Under the pieces are notes generated by a model. The model had not been told where the DNA came from. It saw nothing but the letters and a program-made list of their open reading frames with translations, and did not search any database. A stretch of 64,000 bases of DNA from positions 62,001 through 126,000 of the forward strand of contig JAIUPH010000008.1 in the NCBI GenBank assembly GCA_020161065.1. The letters are read 5' to 3'. Below, piece by piece: positions 60,314 to 64,000 of this stretch (its first letter is position 1; every line of letters begins with the position of its first letter). Position numbers and translations under genes: made by a program. Source of the DNA: Pseudomonadota bacterium. GTDB taxonomy: Bacteria > Pseudomonadota > Gammaproteobacteria > Burkholderiales > Burkholderiaceae_C.

Positions 60314-62313
60314 TCCCCGAGCTGGGCCACTTCGCGCTGGTGCTGGCGCTGTTCGTCTCGCTGGCGCTGGCGGTGCTGCCCATCGTCGGCGCGGCGCGCA
60401 ACGACGCGGCCTGGATGGCGCTGGCGCGGCCGGCCACGCAGGCGCTGTTCGGCGCCATCGCGGTGGCCTTCTTCTGCCTGATGGCCAGCTTCGTCAACAA
60501 CGACTTCTCGGTGGTCAACGTGGCCACCAACTCGAACAGCGAGCTGCCGCTGCCCTACCGCATCGCTGCCACCTGGGGCAGCCACGAAGGCTCGATGCTG
60601 CTGTGGGTCTTCATGCTCAGCGGCTGGGCCTGCGCGGTGAGCCTGCTGTCGAAGCGCCTGCCGCTGCCGATGGTGGCGCGCGTGCTGGGCGTGATGGGCT
60701 TCGTCAGCGTGGGCTTCCTGCTCTTCATCCTGCTGACCTCCAACCCCTTCCAGCGCCTGCTGCCGCCGGCGCCCGACGGCCGCGACCTGAACCCACTGCT
60801 GCAAGACCCCGGCATGGTGATCCACCCGCCGATGCTCTACATGGGCTACGTCGGCTTCGCGGTGGCGTTTGCGTTCGCCGTCGCGGCGCTGCTGTCGGGC
60901 CGCTTCGACGCCGCCTGGGCGCGCTGGTCGCGGCCCTGGACCACCGCGGCCTGGGTCTTCCTGACCATCGGCATCGCGCTCGGCAGCTGGTGGGCCTATT
61001 ACGAGCTGGGCTGGGGCGGCTGGTGGTTCTGGGACCCGGTGGAAAACGCCTCGTTCATGCCCTGGCTGGCCGGCACGGCGTTGATCCACTCGCTGGCGGT
61101 GGCCGAGAAGCGCGGCGCCTTCAAGGCCTGGACCGTGCTGCTGGCGATTGCCGCGTTCTCGCTGTCGCTGCTGGGCACGTTCCTCGTGCGCTCGGGTGTG
61201 CTGACCAGCGTGCACGCCTTCGCCACCGACCCCACGCGCGGCAGCTTCATCCTGATCTTCCTGGCCATCGTCATCGGCGGCTCGCTGGCGCTGTTCGGCT
61301 GGCGCGCCTCGCAGGTGGGCTTTGCCGGGCGCTTCGACAAGCTCTCGCGCGAATCGCTGCTGCTGGCCAACAACGTGCTGCTGGTGGCCGCCTGCGGCGC
61401 GGTGATGCTGGGCACGCTGTACCCGCTGGCGCTGGACGCCTTCGGCCTGGGCAAGCTCTCGGTCGGCGCGCCCTACTTCGAAGCCGTGTTCGTGCCGCTG
61501 ATGGCGCCGGTGGTGCTGTTGATGGGCGTGGGCCCGCTGGCGCGCTGGAAGCAGGCCACCGTGGCCGAGCTGGCCGGCCGCCTGAAGTGGCCGGCGCTGG
61601 CCAGCGTGGTCGCCGCGCTGGCGTTGCCGCTGGCGGCCGGGCGCTTCAGCCCGATGGTCGCCTTGGGCCTGCTGCTGGCGGCCTGGGTGTTCACCACCAG
61701 CCTGGTGCTGGTGCTGCAGCGCGCGCGGCCCTCCTTCGCCCAGTTGCGCCGCCAGCCGCGCAGCTTCTGGGGCATGGTGGTGGCGCACGTCGGCGTCGGC
61801 CTGTTCATCGTCGGCGTGACCATGGTGCGCGGCTACGAGACCGAGCGCGACGTCAAGATGGGCGTCGGCGACAGCGTGCCGGTGGGCGGCTACCGCTTCA
61901 CCTTCCGCGGCGTGCAAGAGGTGCAGGGCCCCAACTACGTGGCCGGCCGCGGCACGCTGGACGTGCAGTCCGAAGGCGGCGGCGCCGTCTTCCAGATGTT
62001 CCCCGAAAAGCGCATGTACAAGGTGCAGGGCATGCCGATGACCGAGGCCGCCATCCGCAGCGGGCTGACGCGCGACCTCTACGTCTCGCTGGGCGAGATG
62101 CTGCCCGACGGCACCTGGACCGTGCGCGTCTACCACAAGCCCTTCGTCGACTGGATCTGGGGCGGCGCCTTCATCATGGCTTTCGGCGGGCTGCTGGCGC
62201 TGTCCGACCGCCGTTACCGCGTGGCTGTGAAGGCAGTGGAGCTGCCGCCGCCGTTGGCCGCCGAGCCGCCGACGGCCGGCAAGCGGCCGCAACAGCAGCC
62301 GGCCGCCACATGA
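60310..62313 (+). CDS. ccmF: Cytochrome c heme ligase CcmF
   Basis: A 667-residue membrane protein with about fifteen helices. The tryptophan-rich heme motif [20 protein letters not shown] is at about 232-251. His residues in [25 protein letters not shown] and [12 protein letters not shown] match the conserved positions. With CcmH and CcmI it joins heme to the CxxCH cysteines. Both ends overlap neighbours as ATGA. Confidence 0.96.
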   Translation: MIPELGHFALVLALFVSLALAVLPIVGAARNDAAWMALARPATQALFGAIAVAFFCLMASFVNNDFSVVNVATNSNSELPLPYRIAATWGSHEGSMLLWVFMLSGWACAVSLLSKRLPLPMVARVLGVMGFVSVGFLLFILLTSNPFQRLLPPAPDGRDLNPLLQDPGMVIHPPMLYMGYVGFAVAFAFAVAALLSGRFDAAWARWSRPWTTAAWVFLTIGIALGSWWAYYELGWGGWWFWDPVENASFMPWLAGTALIHSLAVAEKRGAFKAWTVLLAIAAFSLSLLGTFLVRSGVLTSVHAFATDPTRGSFILIFLAIVIGGSLALFGWRASQVGFAGRFDKLSRESLLLANNVLLVAACGAVMLGTLYPLALDAFGLGKLSVGAPYFEAVFVPLMAPVVLLMGVGPLARWKQATVAELAGRLKWPALASVVAALALPLAAGRFSPMVALGLLLAAWVFTTSLVLVLQRARPSFAQLRRQPRSFWGMVVAHVGVGLFIVGVTMVRGYETERDVKMGVGDSVPVGGYRFTFRGVQEVQGPNYVAGRGTLDVQSEGGGAVFQMFPEKRMYKVQGMPMTEAAIRSGLTRDLYVSLGEMLPDGTWTVRVYHKPFVDWIWGGAFIMAFGGLLALSDRRYRVAVKAVELPPPLAAEPPTAGKRPQQQPAAT

Positions 62314-62846
62314 AGGGCCGCGCGCGCTTCTTCGTCCCGCTGGCGGCCTTCGTCGCGCTGGCCGCGCTGCTGGCGGTGGGACTGACGCTCAAGCCGCGCG
62401 AAGTGCCCTCGCCCTTCATCGGCAAGCCGGCGCCGGCCTTCACGCGGCCACAGCTCAAGACGGGGCAGCCCGACTTCGACCCCGCGCAGATGAAAGGCCA
62501 GGTCTGGGTGCTCAACGTCTGGGCGAGCTGGTGCGCGCCCTGCCGCGAGGAGCACCCGATCCTGGTCGCCGCCGCGCGCCAGCCGGGCGCCGTGCCCATC
62601 GTCGGCCTCAACTACAAGGACGAAGGCCGCGCCGCCGAAGACTGGCTGCGCCGCCTGGGCGACCCCTACCAGGCCGTGGCGGTGGACCGCGACGGCCGCG
62701 TCGGCATCGACTACGGCGTCTACGGCGTGCCCGAGACCTTCGTGATCGACCGCGACGGCATCGTCCGCCTCAAGCACATCGGCCCGCTGACGGCCGAGGA
62801 CTGGACGCGCGAAGTGGTGCCGCTGCTCAACAAGCTCAAGGGTTGA
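62310..62846 (+). CDS. ccmG: Thiol:disulfide oxidoreductase CcmG (DsbE)
   Basis: A 178-residue periplasmic thioredoxin-like protein with an N-terminal anchor (FFVPLAAFVALAALLAVGLT) and active site VLNVWASWCAPCREEHP, giving WCAPC. The cis-proline loop is GVYGVPETFVIDRDG. It keeps apocytochrome cysteines reduced. Overlaps ccmF by four bases. Confidence 0.96.
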   Translation: MKGRARFFVPLAAFVALAALLAVGLTLKPREVPSPFIGKPAPAFTRPQLKTGQPDFDPAQMKGQVWVLNVWASWCAPCREEHPILVAAARQPGAVPIVGLNYKDEGRAAEDWLRRLGDPYQAVAVDRDGRVGIDYGVYGVPETFVIDRDGIVRLKHIGPLTAEDWTREVVPLLNKLKG

Positions 62847-62848
62847 CG

Positions 62849-63352
62849 ATGACGAGGCTGCTGCGGCACTGGCTGTTGATCCTGCTGGCGGGCGTGGCCA
62901 GCACATGGCTCGTTACGCAGGCGGCCGCCGCCGACGCCCCCGACGTCGCCGCCGACCCCGCGCTGGAAGCGCGCGTCAACGCGCTGACGGCCGAACTGCG
63001 CTGCCTGGTGTGCCAGAACCAGAGCATCGCCGATTCGCACGCCGACCTCGCGGTCGACCTGAAGAACCAGGTGCGCGAGCAGCTCAAGTCGGGCCGCAGC
63101 GAGCGCGAGATCATCGACTACATGACCCAGCGCTACGGCGACTTCGTGCTCTACCGCCCGCCGTTCAAGGCCACCACGCTGCTGCTGTGGCTGGGCCCCG
63201 CGCTGCTGCTGCTGATCGGCGGCTGGCTGTACTGGCGCAGCCTGAAAGGCAGCCAGGCCGTGGCCAGCGCCGCGCCGGTGCAGGGCGCGGACGCGGCGCT
63301 GGCGGAGCGGCTGCTGGGCGAAGAAGGCGACGAGCCGGCGCGCAGGCGCTGA
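62849..63352 (+). CDS. ccmH: Cytochrome c maturation protein CcmH
   Basis: A 167-residue protein: signal/anchor (LLILLAGVASTWLVTQAAAA), then the periplasmic LRCLVCQNQSIADSHADLAV with the LRCxxC redox pair, SGRSEREIIDYMTQRYGDFV and a second helix (LLLWLGPALLLLIGGWLYW). It is the short CcmH without a fused CcmI part, which fits ccmI being separate. It ends 73 bp from the convergent dehydrogenase stop. Confidence 0.95.
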   Translation: MTRLLRHWLLILLAGVASTWLVTQAAAADAPDVAADPALEARVNALTAELRCLVCQNQSIADSHADLAVDLKNQVREQLKSGRSEREIIDYMTQRYGDFVLYRPPFKATTLLLWLGPALLLLIGGWLYWRSLKGSQAVASAAPVQGADAALAERLLGEEGDEPARRR

Positions 63353-63425
63353 AAGCAGCCGGTTCGCCGTTCACGGGCCTATCGTGCCGGCGTGCTGCCG
63401 CCGGCGCCAGCCCTCCCGCCAGCCC

Positions 63426-64000
63426 TTACCGCCCCAGCAACTCGTCGCTGATGATGATCTTGCGCACCTCGGTCGTTCCGGCGCCGATCTCCAGCAGCTT
63501 GATCGCGCGGTACAGGCGGTTGATCTCGGATTCCCAGATGTAGCCGCTGCCGCCGTGGATCTGCACGGCTTCGTTCAACACCTTGTTCATCGTCTCGGCG
63601 GCGTACATCACCGACGCGGCCGTGATCATGTGGATGTCGCCGCGCCCGCCGCCGCCGATCTCCAGGTCGTTGGCGGCGCGCAGCGCCTGGTACGTCATGA
63701 CGCGCATCGACTCGGTCCACACGTACATGTCGGCCAGCTTGGCGCGCACCATCTGGAAGTTGGCGATCGGCTGGCCGAACTGCTGGCGCGTGCGCGCATA
63801 GTCGATGCAAAGCTGCAGCGCCCGTTCGCAGATGCCCAGACAGATCGGCGAGACCATCGCGCGCTCCAGGTCCAGCCCGCTCATCACGACCTTCACGCCG
63901 CGGTCTTCTTCGCCCACGCGGTTGGCCACCGGCACGCGGCAGTCGTCGAACACCAGCTCGGCCGTCGGGCTGCCGCGGAAACCCATCTTGGTCAGCTTCT
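63426..64000 (-). CDS. Acyl-CoA dehydrogenase, isovaleryl-CoA type (5' truncated)
   Basis: The C-terminal 190 residues of an acyl-CoA dehydrogenase, cut by the right edge. Readable family blocks are KMGFRGSPTAELVFDDCRVP, GLDLERAMVSPICLGICERA, YARTRQQFGQPIANFQMVRA and QIHGGSGYIWESEINRLYRA. The end is RAIKLLEIGAGTTEVRKIII. The Glu that acts as base in isovaleryl-CoA dehydrogenase sits in the LDLERAMV region, so leucine breakdown (liuA/ivd) is a good guess. Only the FAD and C-terminal domains are visible here. Confidence 0.9.
   Translation of the reverse strand, partial: KLTKMGFRGSPTAELVFDDCRVPVANRVGEEDRGVKVVMSGLDLERAMVSPICLGICERALQLCIDYARTRQQFGQPIANFQMVRAKLADMYVWTESMRVMTYQALRAANDLEIGGGGRGDIHMITAASVMYAAETMNKVLNEAVQIHGGSGYIWESEINRLYRAIKLLEIGAGTTEVRKIIISDELLGR

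Noticed and set aside
1-64000. Mobile elements, prophage or tRNA-linked integration sites
   Set aside because: No transposase, integrase, phage gene or tRNA could be recognised; the only scar-like structure is the 87-bp gene-end copy at 52181-52267.

Overview
The window reads as chromosomal DNA of a very GC-rich betaproteobacterium of the order Burkholderiales, most like the Rubrivivax/Leptothrix/Ideonella group. This is inferred from the Bug-type solute receptor at the left edge, the tyrS / M23 peptidase / anmK / erpA / bactofilin / rpsI-rplM neighbourhood, a PEP-CTERM protein, and a full System I (Ccm) cytochrome c maturation set. No 16S gene, tRNA, insertion sequence, integrase or CRISPR array was seen. 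Genes are tightly packed. Many junctions are stop/start overlaps (ATGA, TGATG, TTGA), and the only gene-free stretch over 300 bases is 20389-20841, upstream of flagellin.

Layout: 1-9000 is mostly housekeeping (truncated Bug receptor, dtd, CDF metal exporter, tyrS, M23 peptidase, anmK, erpA, bactofilin, an envelope protein, rpsI, rplM). 9000-12700 holds a GNAT, a DUF2726 protein, an SrkA-like kinase and an unrecognised protein. 12814-17455 is a translationally coupled three-gene signalling operon: LuxR-type response regulator, secreted LysM/FecR protein and CHASE2-PAS histidine kinase. htpG follows. Next is a lone flagellin gene with a sigma-28-like promoter and a strong terminator, divergent from a TPR/O-GlcNAc-transferase-like glycosyltransferase that may modify it. 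23417-26383 is an overlapping run of a 2-hydroxyacid dehydrogenase, a split chromate transporter and an alpha/beta hydrolase. Then come rlmB, a sodium:solute symporter and a bfd-feoA-feoB ferrous iron operon behind a Fur-like box.

31296-40970 looks like a catabolic/uptake island: PaaG-like hydratase/isomerase, large MalT-type LuxR regulator, hydantoinase/oxoprolinase-like protein, DUF917 protein, TonB-dependent receptor and NCS1-type permease. serC-serA follow. After a bidirectional terminator come a PEP-CTERM protein with a near-consensus sigma-54 promoter and then cysK. A decayed ParDE-like toxin-antitoxin remnant lies beside cysK. 45827-50901 is a fructose-type sugar unit: PfkB kinase divergent from ABC transporter genes and a ROK regulator, around a shared inverted repeat. 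A VapBC module, a CreA-family protein, a secreted two-repeat protein and a large acyl-CoA synthetase/GNAT protein follow. An 87-bp second copy of the 3' end of the synthetase gene sits beyond the secreted-protein gene. The right end is ccmI (divergent) and ccmABCDEFGH, then a truncated acyl-CoA dehydrogenase.

The most promising places for new biology are the CHASE2/FecR/LuxR operon, the flagellin-glycosyltransferase pair, the hydantoinase/DUF917/TonB/permease island, and the duplicated 3' end around the secreted-protein gene.
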